Source of the DNA: Huntiella abstrusa
Lineage: Eukaryota; Ascomycota; Sordariomycetes; Microascales; Ceratocystidaceae
Assembly (NCBI GenBank): GCA_025685495.1
Contig: JAJNMT010000003.1
Span: forward strand, 62,001 to 126,000
DNA: 64,000 bases
Reading direction: 5' to 3'
Positions 33,349 through 47,500 of the stretch are shown here, piece by piece. The stretch's first letter is position 1. Every line of letters begins with the position of its first letter. Both the position numbers and the translations under genes were made by a program. The notes beneath the pieces were generated by a model, which did not search any database, had not been told where the DNA came from, and saw nothing but the letters and a program-made list of their open reading frames with translations.

Positions 33349-35872
33349 TTGAGATAGAGGGTGTTGGTGGGAAGGTGAAGGGAAAAAGAAGAACAAGTTG
33401 GTAATCTACAAAAAGGAAGAAGAATTCAAGTCTTCCCAAAGGAGGAGCACCCAATTTTTTTCACGGCCATGGTGAATTCCATGGTGGTAATTTCTACTTC
33501 TGGATAAATGTGGAAGTGACCTTGATAACTCTATCGTCAAATACGGATATGGAAAGTGTCTGGTGAGTTTGTACATATGTAGAAGAGCCTCAATAAGTAT
33601 ATTGACCCTAGCATGTTCGCTGTAACCCTATCGATATCCGTCATTCTGACCACACGGAGTGCAAAACTTTTGGTACGAGATGATGCCGTTTCTCGTAACA
33701 CCAAGCCCCCGACCAGCTAAGGTCCATATCCTTTCAGCACAATCCGCTAACAGAACCCCACTAAATCCCTCCCGCCCCCACCAATCCCGAACCTCGTGCA
33801 GTTCAGAAACTCTCCAAAATCACCACGAAATCAACCGTTTCCCCCCATTGATCTCTTGTTTGACTCAATTCAACCCAACTGTGTCGAGAGTAATTTACAC
33901 TCATCTCCTCTACATTGCTTCTTTGCTGTCTACCCAGCATCACCCTATAAAATACAATCTGTCCAGCTTGCCTCAACTCGTTCCTGCCTTGTTTCACCCA
34001 CTTCAACACCATTCAAGCAAAAGGAAGTCCGTATAGGGAAACTGCCTCCGCTTGCCTATCAGGATCTCAAGTATCGTGAGATTTCATCAACGGCTTCATT
34101 CTTGGGGCACTGGAAGCAGCCTTGACAGTAGGGTACATAGGCAAGGAGAAGAGCCTACCGCACTTGTTAGGTCTTGCCGGTTCGAAGTAGAGTGTTGTTG
34201 TCTGGGCCGCACTACAAATTAGACTCCTGGCTCCCATTTCCCTTCTTCTTCTTCTTTTCCTTTGACATCGACACCAGTTCTGGATTTTGAGCTCTTTTTC
34301 CTAAACATCCCGTCGGTCATTATACATCTTTCTGAACCACACTCTGGTCATTGTTTACTTAGTGCCTTGCCACTTCTCTCCCGTTAATTGTCAGTGCATT
34401 CATAACCCAACTCTAATTCCGCCGTCATCTCCGTCATACCCTGAAATCCCTGTGCCATTTCTCACTCTTCATCCACTACAACATCAACATTAAAGCTGAC
34501 TTTTTCCTACTATAGACATATCTTACTAGCCCTTCGGCTCGTCGTTTTTCACCATAAGGAAGGGAGGAAAACGAACAGCTGTTCGCTGTGCTAAACCCGC
34601 TGATACCGAGGTCGAACCCGGCATCGCCAGCTCTGCAGCGGCCGGAAGACCCGATAATCCGCCCAAGGCGAAATCTAGAAGACGTAAGCTGCGCTCAACT
34701 GGAAGTGCTAGCAACGCAGTGTCTCCGGAGAAAGGGTGAGTCTTTTTTGTTATCTTCTTTTTGTCATTTGTTGCTGTTGTTGTTGGTGCCATTGATATCA
34801 TCATAGACATCGTGAATGTCGCCAGAAAACCGTCAACTCAAGTGAGTCTCCTTGGCCAACTCTTTGCTTGTTTGATATGTTGAAACAAACTTCTTGTTTG
34901 TTTGTCTGCCCCTGTCGCCTTCATCCATCCTCAAGCCCCCTGCTTTTGAATAGTTTGGCTTCAACTCTTTTCTATCGTTGATACTTCTCTGGAATGGCCA
35001 TATCGCGACGTCATTAATCGCCAATCAATCGGCCGTTGTCGTTGCAGTGACCCCGCCTGTCCTTCACAGCAAGTGCCCACCGAAAGACAGGCCGTACCCA
35101 TCAAACTGGAGCTCCCAAGTGAAGACTTCATTTGTTCGGCGTTACGGCACTGAACCCTGCTTTCAACCCACTGTTTCAAGTACCAGGGGCCTCTGGAATG
35201 CCCTGAGCCACTGTTCTATTGTCAGAACCAATACTCCTTTGTTCGCCATCGTGACACTGGCTACGAAGACCTGGCTCCATCCCCATCCAATTCATTCCTA
35301 GCCTGCATCCGGCTGGACGTGCAATATCATTACTTTTCGCATCATGACTATTCATTGATTCTTGCTTGTCGTATCTCTGACGGCTTGTATGGGTTTGCTT
35401 TACTCATTGTCTCTTCACACCCATCTGTACCCATAACCTTCATCCCATTGTCTCTTGTGACGGGTCATCCATCATCAGGTGTCTTTTTTGTGGCTTCTTA
35501 ATTAATAGGCGCGGCGACCAATGCTGTAACTTCCAGCTCTAGCCAACTATAGAGCCTAACGGACGGCCCCATTACAAAGCCTAGTCCTCTTAGTCCCATC
35601 AATCATCCACTCACCCACCTACTCTGTTGACATAATAATCCGTCGATAAAAATCAGCATTTGGCTTGTTTTTGCCAATATCTCCCTTCAATCATTATCGG
35701 CTTTTGAGTCCTAAAACATTCTGTCCTTCTGTCTCGTCGTCCGCACTTGACGACGGCTTGGCACCTCATCGGGCACTACTGTCGCTGCTTATCGCTGTAG
35801 GCGCATGTCACAAGCGGAAAACGTCACCGAAAAAAAAGTGCAGCTTTGAAAGGAAAAAAAAAGGCTGGCAAA
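33349..35872. other. Intergenic, 2.5 kb, with spliced leader-like exons upstream of the HECT ligase gene
   Basis: The first half has only weak frames without ATG. From about 34511 an open stretch ends at a GTGAGT donor (34736). A 35-base exon (34807-34841) is flanked by TCATAG and another GTGAGT, and a third segment starts at 34954 after GAATAG. The three pieces stay in one open frame to a stop near 35153 but contain no ATG in that frame. I read this as the spliced 5' leader of the downstream gene, or a decayed exon set, rather than a protein gene. Confidence 0.35.
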
Positions 35873-38800
35873 ATGCCTAGGTTCACTAGGTCATCCGCTC
35901 GCAAAGCAGCGCAGGCTAGCAACGCTGATGCCGTTGACACTTCTGATGCCGTTTCTTCTGCTGTCCCCGATATCTCGGTCCCTACAACCCCACCTTCTTC
36001 TCGTTCTCGTCTCAGACTAAACCAGACATCATTATCATCACTTTCCACACCACATACTACATTAGCCTCTCCTACGACTAGCCAGTCCAGAGTCCATCCT
36101 CACTCTGCCTTTCCCCTTTCCCCCACTGCGCCGGTCTTTACCCCGTCTTCTACATATCCTCCTGCACCACCACCAACAACAGTGACGTCTGTTAAGAGAA
36201 AGAGTTCTGCTATTCAAGTATCATCACCACTAAACCAAGCCTCGGCTCCTTCCAGATTGTCAAAGCGCCAACGCAGAGCGCCATCTTCTGCTGCCGCAGC
36301 TGCGTCTACTTCTGCGGCTGAACACACAGTATCGCCATCGCCCGCCCAATCAGCTAGGTCCCGGCGGCTTTCTGCAAGAAACACGGCCCGTCAATTGGCT
36401 TCGGACATGGCCGACCAAGAGTAAGTTTTTTTTCGTTTCTGAAAATAACTGGCCATCATACTTACTGTTTTTGCCCCCTCTATAGAGACGTCACCATGTC
36501 GTCACCTACTACGTCGTCGGCACGGAGAAGCCGTGCTCGTAAAAACAGACCATCAGCCGGTAAGTTCTTTTGTTCCCTTGTACCAAACCTCTGACGTCAC
36601 CATGAATCACTAACAATCACCCCCCCATATAGATACCACCAACGCCGGCCCTAGCTCTTCCCGCCAGTCAAAAGATGCAGCTTTGCCCTCCTCCGATCAG
36701 GATACTACTATGACGGGTACCGAGGAGCACGTCTCGTCCGACTCAGAATCCCGCCGTCACCATGCCCACCACGAAGATGATGAGGAGTCACTCGACGAAG
36801 AGAATGGAATGGTACAGGGAAACCTCGATAGCGACGAGGAAAATGAGGACATGACCATCAACGAATTTGAATCCGCCGCCGCTCGGCATATGTTTGCTGG
36901 CCACGAAGAGGACGATGAAGATGACGAAGACGACGAGGATATTGACCCGTTCAACGATTATCACATGCCGGCTTCTATGGCAGGCCACCCACTCAATGAG
37001 ACACTTAGGGCATTGACTGGTAGTTTGGCTGGCTTTCACCGTAGCTCAGGTGGCCGGTTTCGCGACATCACCCGCAAGCTCCGCAGTGGCGACGAAGGCA
37101 CCCAGACCATGGCTCTGCATGATCTCGCCCAGGTTCTTTTAGTATCTTCCGAAGACACCCTCCAGGGACAGGTTAACACAAGTGTCCTTGTCAAAGAATT
37201 AGTTGCCTTGATGCAACCTGACAAGTCTCCAGAAATAATGCTGCTGGCTTGCCGTTGCTTGGCAAATTTGATGGAGGTTCTTCCGTCGTCCATTTCCTCG
37301 GTAGTGTATGCTGGAGCCGTCCCTGTTCTTTGCAGCAAACTACTAGAAATCTCTTTTATCGATGTTGCTGAGCAGTCTCTTAGTACCCTCGAGAAAATTT
37401 CACAAGAGTTTCCTAGTGCCATTGTTCGCGAGGGTGGGTTGACTGCTTGTCTCTCGTACCTGGACTTTTTCGCCACTAGCACCCAGAGAACAGCAGTGAC
37501 CACTGCTGCCAACTGCTGCCGCAACATTCCTTCAGATCTCTTCCCTGTTGTTAGGGACTGTATGCCCAAGTTGCTTGACGTCCTTGGTAGTAGTGACCAG
37601 CGGGTTGTTGAAAAAGCATCTCTTTGTGTTTCCGGCATCGTCGAAAGTTTCCGAGGACATCATGAACAACTCGAAGGTCTTGTCACCGTGGACCTACTGC
37701 GCGCCATCCTAGGTCTTTTGATCCCTGGTACTACCAATCTTGTCAGTGCCGACATCCAGACACAATTCATTCGCATTCTCGCTTCCACGGCTCACGCTAG
37801 TCCGAGATTAGCTGCCGAGCTGTTTAAACTTAACGTAGTTGAGACATTGTACCAGATGCTCACTGGCGAATCTCCCCCTAGTTCAGACGGCAATGCTAGT
37901 GCGAACATTGATAGCGTGGATATTATGAATGCTCTCGTCAAGCGTCCTCGCAACCAGATCATGGAAACTCTCAGTGCTATCTGTGAGCTCCTTCCGGTTG
38001 AGATCGCCGCCTTTTCTAGACCAGCTTCTCTCAGTCGGACTCCGGGAACTCCTGTTTCTGAGTCGCAGCGGGACCTTCGTGTGAAACTTTTGGGGGAAAT
38101 TCCGACGCAAGTGCGGCGTTTTGTCCTGACCCTCTTTCCTACTTTGACGCATGTGTTTTCCAGCACAGTCAACCTGGATGTTCGTGAGCGTGCTATGATT
38201 GCGCAACTTCGCATTCTTTCGACTGTCGATCCGGACATCCTTTTGGATACTCTTTCATCTGTTCCTTATGCGTCTTTCCTGGCTTCTATCTTCTCGCAGA
38301 AGGATCACCCTAAGCTGGTTTTCCTTGCACTTGATAGTAGCGAGTTGCTCCTGAGTCGCCTTGGCGATGTCTACCGCTATCAACTTTACCGGGAAGGCGT
38401 CATGAGTGAAATCACGAAACTCTCCAAAATCGAGCTTCCCCCTCGGGTGCCTCTTCCGGGCCACCGTAGCGATACTGAATCCGATGATGGTGACCGTAGC
38501 CATTATGAGAGTTCAGATATCGAAGCTAATGCGGAGCCTGGTAATCGCCACAATCGTGCTCCTGGTAGCTACCCAGAGTCCTCTAGTGCTACCGGCGACA
38601 CCGAGGAGCATACTCTTGAGGTTACCCATGATGACGAGGTTGAAGAGGGTAGTGATGATGACCGCGACAATGAAAGCGAGGATCATGATTATCCCGAAGA
38701 TCCCGATGAGAGCGATAGTAACGAAAATGACGAAGATCATATCGATCACGATCACGACCATGATCATGATTCCGATAGCTCAGAGGATTCTGATCGCCGT

Positions 38801-41800
38801 CCTCGTGTTCATCATGACACAGTTCCCGACGAGATGCTCAAGACTGCAGCCAAGAAATTCCTTTCCACTCACGAAACCGAACAGCAATCCGTGCAGATGA
38901 GGGAAAAAGCCCAGGCCATTATGGCTAAACTGACTGATTTGATTGAGGATTTGCGCAAGCACTTCTTAATTCGCGGAACCGGCGATGTCTCCATTGAAAC
39001 TAGCCGCAGCTTGTTTGTTCGTTTGGCTTCTTACTTTGACAAAAACGTTCTAGAAAGCATCACTAGTTCGGAAATCATTGCTTCGAAGTTGGTTGACACT
39101 CTCTTGGAGATTTTCAGTCACTCCGATGCGGCCATTGCCGGTGCTGCCAGAGCTGCCTTCCTGTCGGCCTTTATGGGTGGCTCTCAAGATGGAGCTACGA
39201 CTACTGACTCTGACGGGCCGTCCACGCCACTTGGTATAATGATTAACAAGCTGCAGGACGTGCTTAGTCGGTCGGAGCACTTCGACGTTGTCACAGTTCA
39301 GCCTGGTTCGGGCGGTGACTCGCGTGGCAGTTCTGCTTCTTATTTGGCCAAGCAAATCAAGCTCAAACTTGTTGCTGATCCTCCCTCCTGCGTCCCTCGA
39401 CAATATCGCAGCCTTACTGTCTACATCCACGCTATTTCCACTTTTGGCTCACTAGCAGATTATCTCCGCCCTCGAATTGACAGTCCTCCTGTCCGGGCTC
39501 CACAAAATATTTTCGAGCTGCTCACGGCTAATAGCTCCATGTCGGCCGAGACATTCAATCAGCTATTTGGCTCCTCTCTTGGACAGATGCCGTCTGATAC
39601 GTCTCGGGATGGTGAGCGTCCGAATTCGAATCTGTGGAGACGGCTGGAGCGCTTCCATGCACCTGGTCCTTCTGGTCGTGACAGTTCAAACGCTAGTCCC
39701 GAAGCTTCAACCCAAGAGGATGGCCACATTACGGATGAAGAGCCTCTCAGAAATGAGGCTTCTGATTCGGGTGCTACTGCCAGAGCTCCGCAGCAAACAG
39801 CTAGTGATTTTCCCGAGTCTGAGGTGGCTGAATCTGAAGCTCCTGGATCGGGTGTCGCTGGCGAGTCTAGCACTTGTAAGAGAGACAAAAAGTCCAACGC
39901 CACTGCTGTTGATAGTATGCCTTCTCGTGAGGAAAATCGTCCCCCGCTCTCCGGACGTGACCAACTGGACGCTTTACTTAGATCACTTGCGTCGAATGGT
40001 TCAGGTGACCCTTGGGGTGATGACGGCCCACTTGCGGGTCGTGGACGTGGTAGCAGTGAAGCCAGCTCGCGGAGAGCTTCGGATGCCCCAGAGTTCCCGG
40101 AGAATTGGACCATCGAGTTCCTTCTCAATGGGCGAGTCGTCCCGCAAGATGCTGCCATTTTCCAGCTCATCTGGAAGGAGCAAGAGGACAAGAGGGCGAT
40201 CTGGTCGTCAATTCACGAAGTCAAGTTCCGCGTCGTTTCCAAACCAGCTGAGAATGAAGCCGAACAAGCTGAGTCTACAGCCGTCAACGCCACAGGTACT
40301 TCTCCTGCGGAGACGGAGCCACTTGTTGATGCCTCCGGAGTCCCGCTCTCTCTTAGCGAACACCCCATCACGGCTTCGGTATTGCGTCTTCTCCGCATCA
40401 TTCATGACCTCAACGCCAACATCGAGGATGTCATGACTGAACATACGGATGTTGTCCGCCTCACTAGTGAGCCCCTCTCACAATTCGTCAACACCAAGCT
40501 CACTGCCAAGCTTAACCGCCAACTTGAAGAGCCATTGATTGTGGCTAGCAACTGTCTCCCTCCGTGGGTAGAGGATTTGGCCCGGTGCTATCCCTTCCTG
40601 TTTCCATTTGACACGCGCTACTTGTTCGTACAATCGACGTCGTTTGGTTATGCTAGATCAATGGCACGCTGGCAAAGTCAACAGGGTGATGACCGACGTA
40701 ACCGGAACGAGCATCTCGGCCGTCTCCAGCGCCAGAAGGTACGGATAGCCCGCTCTAAAATGTTTGAGTCAGCACTCAAAGTCATGAACTTGTATGGAGC
40801 CGGTCAAAGTATTCTTGAGATCGAGTACTTTGACGAGGTTGGTACTGGTCTTGGTCCGACACTAGAGTTCTACTCGACCATCAGCCGTGAGTTTGCCCTC
40901 AAGAAGCTTCGTCTGTGGCGCGATGACGGCAATGATGACAGCGAGTATGTCAACGGTCGCACTGGTCTGTTCCCCAAGCCCATGAGCGAAGAAGAGGCCA
41001 ATGGACAGAATGGTAGCCGTATCCTCAACATGTTTGCCATGTTAGGAAAGTTTGTCGCTCGTTCGATGTTAGACTCGCGCTTGATTGATATCAATTTCAA
41101 CCCACTCTTCTTCCGCATCGGAGAAGGTGATGTGCGGCCGTCTCTTGGCGCTGTCAAATCAGTTGATTCCGCTCTGGCCGCCTCGCTCAAGTTGATCAAG
41201 AAGTTCGTCGTGGCCAAGCGCGAAATTGAAGAAGATCATTCTCGTAATGCGGCTGACAAGGCTGTTGCGATTGAGAATGTCCGCATTGAAGACTGTAGCA
41301 TTGAAGACCTGTGCCTTGACTTCACGGTCCCTGGTCACAGCAACATTGAGATGATCCCCAAGGGTGCCGATACTAGCGTCACCATGGCCAACGTTGACAA
41401 GTATCTTGACCTGGTGATTGACTTCACCTTAGGTTCGGGTGTTAGTCGCCAGATTGATGCCTTCCGTGCTGGTTTCACTACAGTGTTCCCCTACACAGCT
41501 CTGAATGCCTTTACCCCAGATGAACTTGTCCTTCTATTTGGACGATCTGAAGAGGATTGGTCTTTGGAGACGCTCTTGGATTCCATCAAAGCTGACCATG
41601 GATTCAACATGGACAGTCGCAGTATCCAGAATCTGCTGCAGCTCATGAGCTCTTACACGCCTGAGGAGCGTCGTGACTTTTTACAGTTCACGACGGGTAG
41701 TCCCAAGTTGCCGATCGGTGGATTCAAGGCTCTTAAACCCATGTTCACGGTTGTCCGTCGGCCGCATGAGGCTCCGTACACGGCCGATGACTATCTTCCC

Positions 41801-41917
41801 AGTGTCATGACGTGTGCCAATTATCTCAAGCTTCCCGATTACAGCAATATTGATTCGATGCGGGGTCGTTTGGGGGTTGCCATCAAGGAAGGTCAGGGCG
41901 CTTTCCACCTGTCTTAA
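35873..41917 (+). CDS. UFD4: HECT-type ubiquitin-protein ligase, Ufd4/TRIP12 family
   Basis: Exons 35873-36420, 36486-36559 and 36633-41917 give 1968 aa. The start ATG (AAAATGCCT) opens a basic Ser/Pro-rich N-terminus with nuclear-signal-like runs (SKRQRRAP). Acidic runs follow, then an armadillo-type helical repeat region (about 340-800; for example LLACRCLANLMEVLP) and a second acidic, His/Asp-rich low-complexity stretch near 815-950 (DHDHDHDHDSD). The HECT domain fills about 1600-1968. Its catalytic cysteine is Cys1935 in LPSVMTCANYLKLPDYS, 33 residues from the end, and the N-lobe signature LEIEYFDEVGTGLGPTLEFY is present. Ufd4-type ligases extend ubiquitin chains on ubiquitin-fusion and N-degron substrates. 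The size and armadillo-HECT order fit the family. Two short introns are clustered near the 5' end. Confidence 0.95.
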
Positions 41918-42345
41918 AGAGTTGGAGGTGGATGTTTTTTATTGTTATCATATTTGTGGCTGACAGGCCTATGGTCTGCGTATACTGGCATTGTTTATGG
42001 TGTTTTTTTTCTGGTTCTGCATTCTAGACAGCTATTTGTTTTATTCCCTAGTCTGTCGACTGTTGCTAATGGATGGTTGGTTTGGAAAATTGTCGGTTAT
42101 GGAGCGTGCATTTCTAGAGTTTGTTTAAATATACATACTTGTTCACGAAAAAAAAAAACTGCTGATACTGGAAAACTAATACAATTGAATAAACTATCCA
42201 TCTGGGTTGGCAACTGGCTGAGTCAGTCGAAATATCTGTGTCTGTGGATCTGTGTTTGTACATGTGCTGCTGTTGCATGTTTCTGGGGTAGAATGAAAAC
42301 GCCCAAGTCTGAGAATATGGGACTGTTGAGGTTCCTATCGTCCAT
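41918..42345. other. Convergent intergenic, 430 bases
   Basis: 3' ends of the HECT ligase gene (plus) and the complex I subunit gene (minus) face each other here. A run of A lies near 42149. No other feature seen. Confidence 0.5.
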
Positions 42346-43254
42346 TTACTTCTTTGGCTCTTCTGGCTTCTCGGGCGCTGGAACTGGAAGCTTAAAGGAT
42401 TCCGGAGTTGAGTCAACTCCCTTACCCACCGGCTCCCACGCCGTAGTACCACCTTCAAAGTTCCGGAACGCTTGTGTCATTTCAAGCGGCTCGTAAACAA
42501 TCCTCTTCTTCTCTTCGTCATAACGAACCTCCTCATATCCAGTCAAAGGGAAATCCTTACGTAAAGGATGCCCAGTGAATCCGTAATCAGTCATGATTCG
42601 GCGGAGATCGGGATGACCAGAGAAAATCACACCAAACATGTCGTAGGTTTCACGCTCGTACCAGTTGGCACCGCTGTAGAGTGACGTGACAGAAGGAACG
42701 GGTGTTGTTTCCGAGGCGTAGGTTTTGACCCGAATTCGAGAGTTATGACGAATGGAGAGGAGATGATAGACTATTTCGAAACGAGAGGCGCGGGTAGGGT
42801 AGTCTACAGCGGTTACGTTGTTGAGGAGGGTAAATTCGGCAGAAGTGTTGTCTAGTTTGTGTTAGCGAGCTGTACTAGCTTGGATTATATTGCACATACA
42901 CTTGAGGAAAGTGAACACGGGAATCACGCCTTGAGGCGAAATGTAAATCGTCAATTCATCCTTCCACACCGAAAATTGCTGGACGTATTTAGGCAGGCAT
43001 CCGGTGATCCACGCGCCGTATTTATGAAGAGCGTCCGCTTTGGAATTGTACTTAAGGGCGGGGTTGACAAGAGGAGCTTCGAGGGTCGCGGAGGCAGGCG
43101 CACGCGGGGACAGACGCATGTCCGGCGCTTGCGACGGCATGGCAATTTGACCGGTCGCCGTGGTTGTTAGGGCGCGGGCGACGCCGGACGGGCGGAAAGT
43201 GGGGCCAATTGAGGGGCCAATGGCCCGAGGGAGCGTAGTGAGACGCGGGGGCAT
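42346..43254 (-). CDS. NADH:ubiquinone oxidoreductase 30 kDa subunit (NDUFS3/NuoC)
   Basis: Minus-strand exons 43254-42900 and 42851-42346, with a 48-base intron (GTATGT...CTAAC...CTAG), give 286 aa. The N-terminus is Arg/Pro/Ala/Thr-rich, suiting mitochondrial import. The core has the NuoC/30 kDa signatures: FTFLKYNTSAEFTLLNNVTA across the splice junction, VDYPTRASRFEIVYHLLSIR, the PROSITE-like block NWYERETYDMFGVIFSGHPD, and LRRIMTDYGFTGHPLRKDFP. The protein belongs to the peripheral arm of complex I near the quinone site. It is divergent to NOT4 across a 1.3 kb spacer. Confidence 0.96.
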
Positions 43255-44548
43255 CTTGGGCACTTTGGTATTTTGAGGTGTTGTTCAATTTCCGGGTGTC
43301 GAGCGAGCTGACGGTCACTTGTAGTTGGGATGCTGGTGGGTTTTCACCAGCCGTATCACCGCAATGCAACCCAATTGATCCCCTCACCCAATCCAATTTC
43401 CCGCATTACCACAGCCGTGCGGGATCTTGCCAATGGTAGGGTCCATGTAGGGTTACGACGAATCCCCGCCCATGTGTTCTTACCAAATGCCGTGGCGGGG
43501 AACTCTCAATCACGTGACATGGCATGATAGCGACTTCTTGAAGTAGCCTATTGTTTCCAGATAAATTTCGTCTCATGTACAATTGCATCGGAATGTAGAT
43601 CGTAGATGAGATCTTGCCTAACATTTATCGTGAGATCTTCAATATTGATATGACTTGCCTGCTATGTCGTAAACATCACGCAGGTACATACATACTTATC
43701 CATTCCAGTTAACATTGTAGCCGTGCAATGGAGCGGTTTAGTGTATTTTAGTGGGGTGTGTTAGGGGTCACAGGCGGGGCGAGTCCGAGAGCCCAGAGCC
43801 CAGTAGAAGCCAGCTTGAAGGGTTTTTTTCGCGCCCAGGTGCTTAGTTTTGGCCACAGTGGACCTTTATCACGGACTTTACTGGGGGGGAGCTCTGTAGT
43901 TTTAGCGTCGGGGGCGTGTTGTTGGTTTCTGGCCTTGTTTCTTTTCTCCACTCACCCACCTTGCCTACCAACCTTTGATCGAAGCGACCCGTTGCTTGAA
44001 TAATCCCTTCTTCATCATCTGCAACCGCACACGAACCTTTTGTCAATAACGAGCTACTTTTCGCGTGAGACCTCTTCTTCAACCTTTATCACCGTCCGTT
44101 TACACACACACACACACACACACTTCACACAAACAACCTCATCTTCCCAAAGACTTTCCCCTCCAATACGACAAAAGTCACCTGGTTTTTCCGATTCTGG
44201 CCGTTCTTCAGCCTAGCCTTACCAGCAACTAGATCAACAACTATTCCCTTCTCAGCCAAGCTGCACTTGTCGCCTTTCCATTGCCCGCAATTGTCTCCAA
44301 GATAGTTTGCACTTTTGTTTTGGCCTAGCCTCGATTCAACTGAGACTTGTTGTTCCGTTAAGCCGTCCCAACTTTTGTTACATCAGCCGAAATATTCGCA
44401 AACCGACTCGACAGACAAACCTGTTTCCTTTCCGTCTGCCACCAAGCGCATAACTTTTGTATAATCACCTTTGTATCCAATACCGTGCTGTCGATAATAT
44501 TCGACGCCATATTTTCTTTACACACGTCACACACCACACCTACGCATC
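43255..44548. other. Divergent promoter region, 1.3 kb
   Basis: Shared upstream region of the complex I gene (minus) and NOT4 (plus). The NOT4 side is pyrimidine-rich, contains an (AC)11 microsatellite at 44102-44123 and probably forms a long leader. No coding frame supported. Confidence 0.5.
44102..44123 (+). repeat. (AC)11 microsatellite
   Basis: Perfect dinucleotide repeat in the probable NOT4 leader, about 430 bases before the start codon. Likely length-variable between strains. Confidence 0.9.
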
Positions 44549-47500
44549 ATGGCCCCCCAAGATCATTTCCTCGACGATGAAGAGGACTTTTGGTACGTCT
44601 TTCCTCCCAATGTCCATTAATAGTAGTTATGACCCATGTGATGTCGACTAACACAGTGTTTTCTCTAGCCCCCTCTGTATCGAAGAGTTCGACCTCAATG
44701 ACAAGAACTTCTTTCCATGCCCTTGTGGCTATCAGGTCAGTTTCCCATTCTATCGCGCTGTTTCACCAACAATTAACATTTTCCCCTTCCATAGGTCTGT
44801 CAATTCTGTTTCAACAACATCCGTAGTAACATGAATGGACTCTGCCCTGCCTGTCGCAGACCCTACGATGACAAAACGATCAAATACAAGCTGTTCACCC
44901 CAGAAGAGTAAGTTCCCCCGCAGCCAAATCCCTGACTTCATCCCAGCCTCATGTTTTGCTAACGTCATCTTTTTCATCAACTTACAGAGCAGCGCAGTAC
45001 AATGCTACACAAGCCAAGAACCAAAAGAAAAAGGCCCAAGAACAGCGTGCTCGCGAGACCCAAAAGCGCGAAGCCGAAAAAGAAAGCCGAAAGAATTTGG
45101 TTGGCGTACGTGTTGTCCAGAAGAACCTCGTTTACGTCACCGGTCTCACTCCCACCGTGAAAGAAGACGAGCTTCTAAAAACACTCCGGAAGCCCGAGTT
45201 CTTCGGCCAGTATGGTACTATCCAGAAGATCAGCATTAGCAATCGCAAGACTTCGGATGGCCAGAACCAATCGCTGGGTATTTATGTTACGTTTGAGAAA
45301 CCCGAAGAGGCTGCCAGCTGCATCGCAGCAGTTAACGGTTCTCACAATGGCGACCGGGTGCTCAAGGCGCAACTAGGCACGACCAAGTACTGTTCTGCTT
45401 GGTTGCGATACGAACAATGCACAAACCGTCTCTGCATGTTCCTTCACGAACTCGGCGACGAAGCGGACAGTTACACCCGTCAAGACTTGTCTTCCATGAA
45501 CAGTCTACCGTCGCAGCGTCTGGGCTCGGGCTCGCAACAAGGAGGTACTGCGTCTACTCCCCGCGGAACCCCCTTGCGTACTACTCTACAGGTCGCTAGC
45601 AGTTCACAGGGTATGGCTCGAAGCTCTAGCAAGGACGGCGGAGATCATGATGGGTCCGCCCTCCCGTCTTCCGCCAATTGGGCCAGGACCCAACAGCAGA
45701 GAAGTCGCCGCGGCAGCCATGCTACTGCCAGTTCTAGCCCGGCGGTTTCTATGTCGACACCTGCTGGTCGTGAGGACTCTGCACAGCTCGACGGTCCTCC
45801 ACCGCCTGCCTTGAGCCACGATAAGAATAAGAACCGGCCGGTTATTAGCAATAAGGACCCAACACCCGCTCAGGCGGCTGCCCAAGCCGCTGCAGTTGCG
45901 GCAGCTCAACAGGCCCAAAAGCAGGAAATCGCTGCTGCCCACGCTGCACAGGCCGCTGCAGCAGCTGCCGCTAAGGCAAAGGCTGCTAAAGAGGCGGCCC
46001 CTCAAGTTGTTGAGCCCCCCCGGGAGCCTACCCCACCTCCGCGGGAGCCCACTCCTGTACCCGAAGAGGAACCTGAGCCGGAAGAGGTCGAAGCGCCAAT
46101 TGAAGAGGCTGCTCCCGAACCTGAGGCTGATGAGGAGCCTGCTGTTCCTGCTCCTACTCCTGTCGAGTCTACGCCGAGGACCAGAATTCTAGCTGACCTC
46201 AAGGGCGATTGGACTTTCAAGCCTTTGACCGCTGAGGATCATGCCATTCTGGCCCGTCATCCTCCTTTTTTCTCCCTCAATGGTGGCCAGGTTCGTCGAC
46301 CCGTGCGGGAACGCGAAGTAGCTGATTTAGCCAGTGCATCTGGGCAGGCGATTCAAAGTGAGGCTAGCCAGGACGCAGTACGTAGTGAGACTGAAGAACT
46401 CGAGAGCAGTGGTAGTCTCGCCCTTGGTGGAGAACCCGAAGACCGCCAGGCTACTCGTGATGCCTTTGCTCAGCGCCCCATGGGAAGCCAGTACTGGCGC
46501 GAGCCAGCCTTTGCCAATGGTATTAGCAACGCGGCTGCTCAAGCGTCTCCTCAGGCCGGTCTCGTTGGTAACCGTAGCATGACTCCCCAACAGCAACTTT
46601 ACATGCGCACCCAAAGCGGCCTTGCCGATCACACTGGCTCTGGGCTTAGCACCCCCAACTCGGGATTCCCATTGCCCACTCACAACCGCCAGGGCTCTCG
46701 CATTGGTTTCGAGCCTGTGGCCGGCTCTTCTCAGCAGCAAATGCCCCTTTCACAGCGACTTTTGACTCAACAGCGTTCGGCAGCTGCCCAACAAAATGCC
46801 TATAACCAGGCCAATCAGTATTACCCCACATCGGTATCGGGCCCCCCTCCTGGGCTCAAGCCCACTAGCACCCCCCCAACTGGCATGTTCAACAACCAGG
46901 CGGCGTTCGGTTCTGGCTTCGTTGCTCCTGCTAAGGACGGCAACGATGTTATGTTCCAGAACCTGTTCCGTGGCACCAACAACCAGACACAGGTGCAAGC
47001 CCAAGTAGCGGCTCAAGCTCAGGCAGCAGCCGGTAAGCGTGAGTACATCAATTCTCTTTTTTCCAGCAATCAATACCCCACCTCCTCCTTGACTCTGAAC
47101 TCAACCTCGTCGTTCTCTCTGGCGTCAATCCCCGCTACAGCGTCGGCTCAGGCTTCTAGTCTTTTGGCGACGCTGTACGAGGCTCAGCAGCAGCAGACAC
47201 AGCATCAGCAGCAGCAGCACGTAGCTCTCCAGCAGCAGCATGCAGCCGCTACTGCTGCTGCCGTGGCTGCCAATGCTGTGGCGTTCACTGACTACGGGGT
47301 GAAGCCGAAGAAGAAAGGGAAGAAGAACCCCCGACATGCTAACACTTCCTCCTCGGGGGGGAGTGGCTTAGTAGATCTCTCGGACCCGAACATACTGCAG
47401 GCTAGAATGCAACAACAGGCCCAGGCCCAGGCCCAAGCCCAGCAACAGCACGCGCAGCAGCAGCAGGTTCAAGCACAGCAACAGCAACAGCAGCAGCAAC

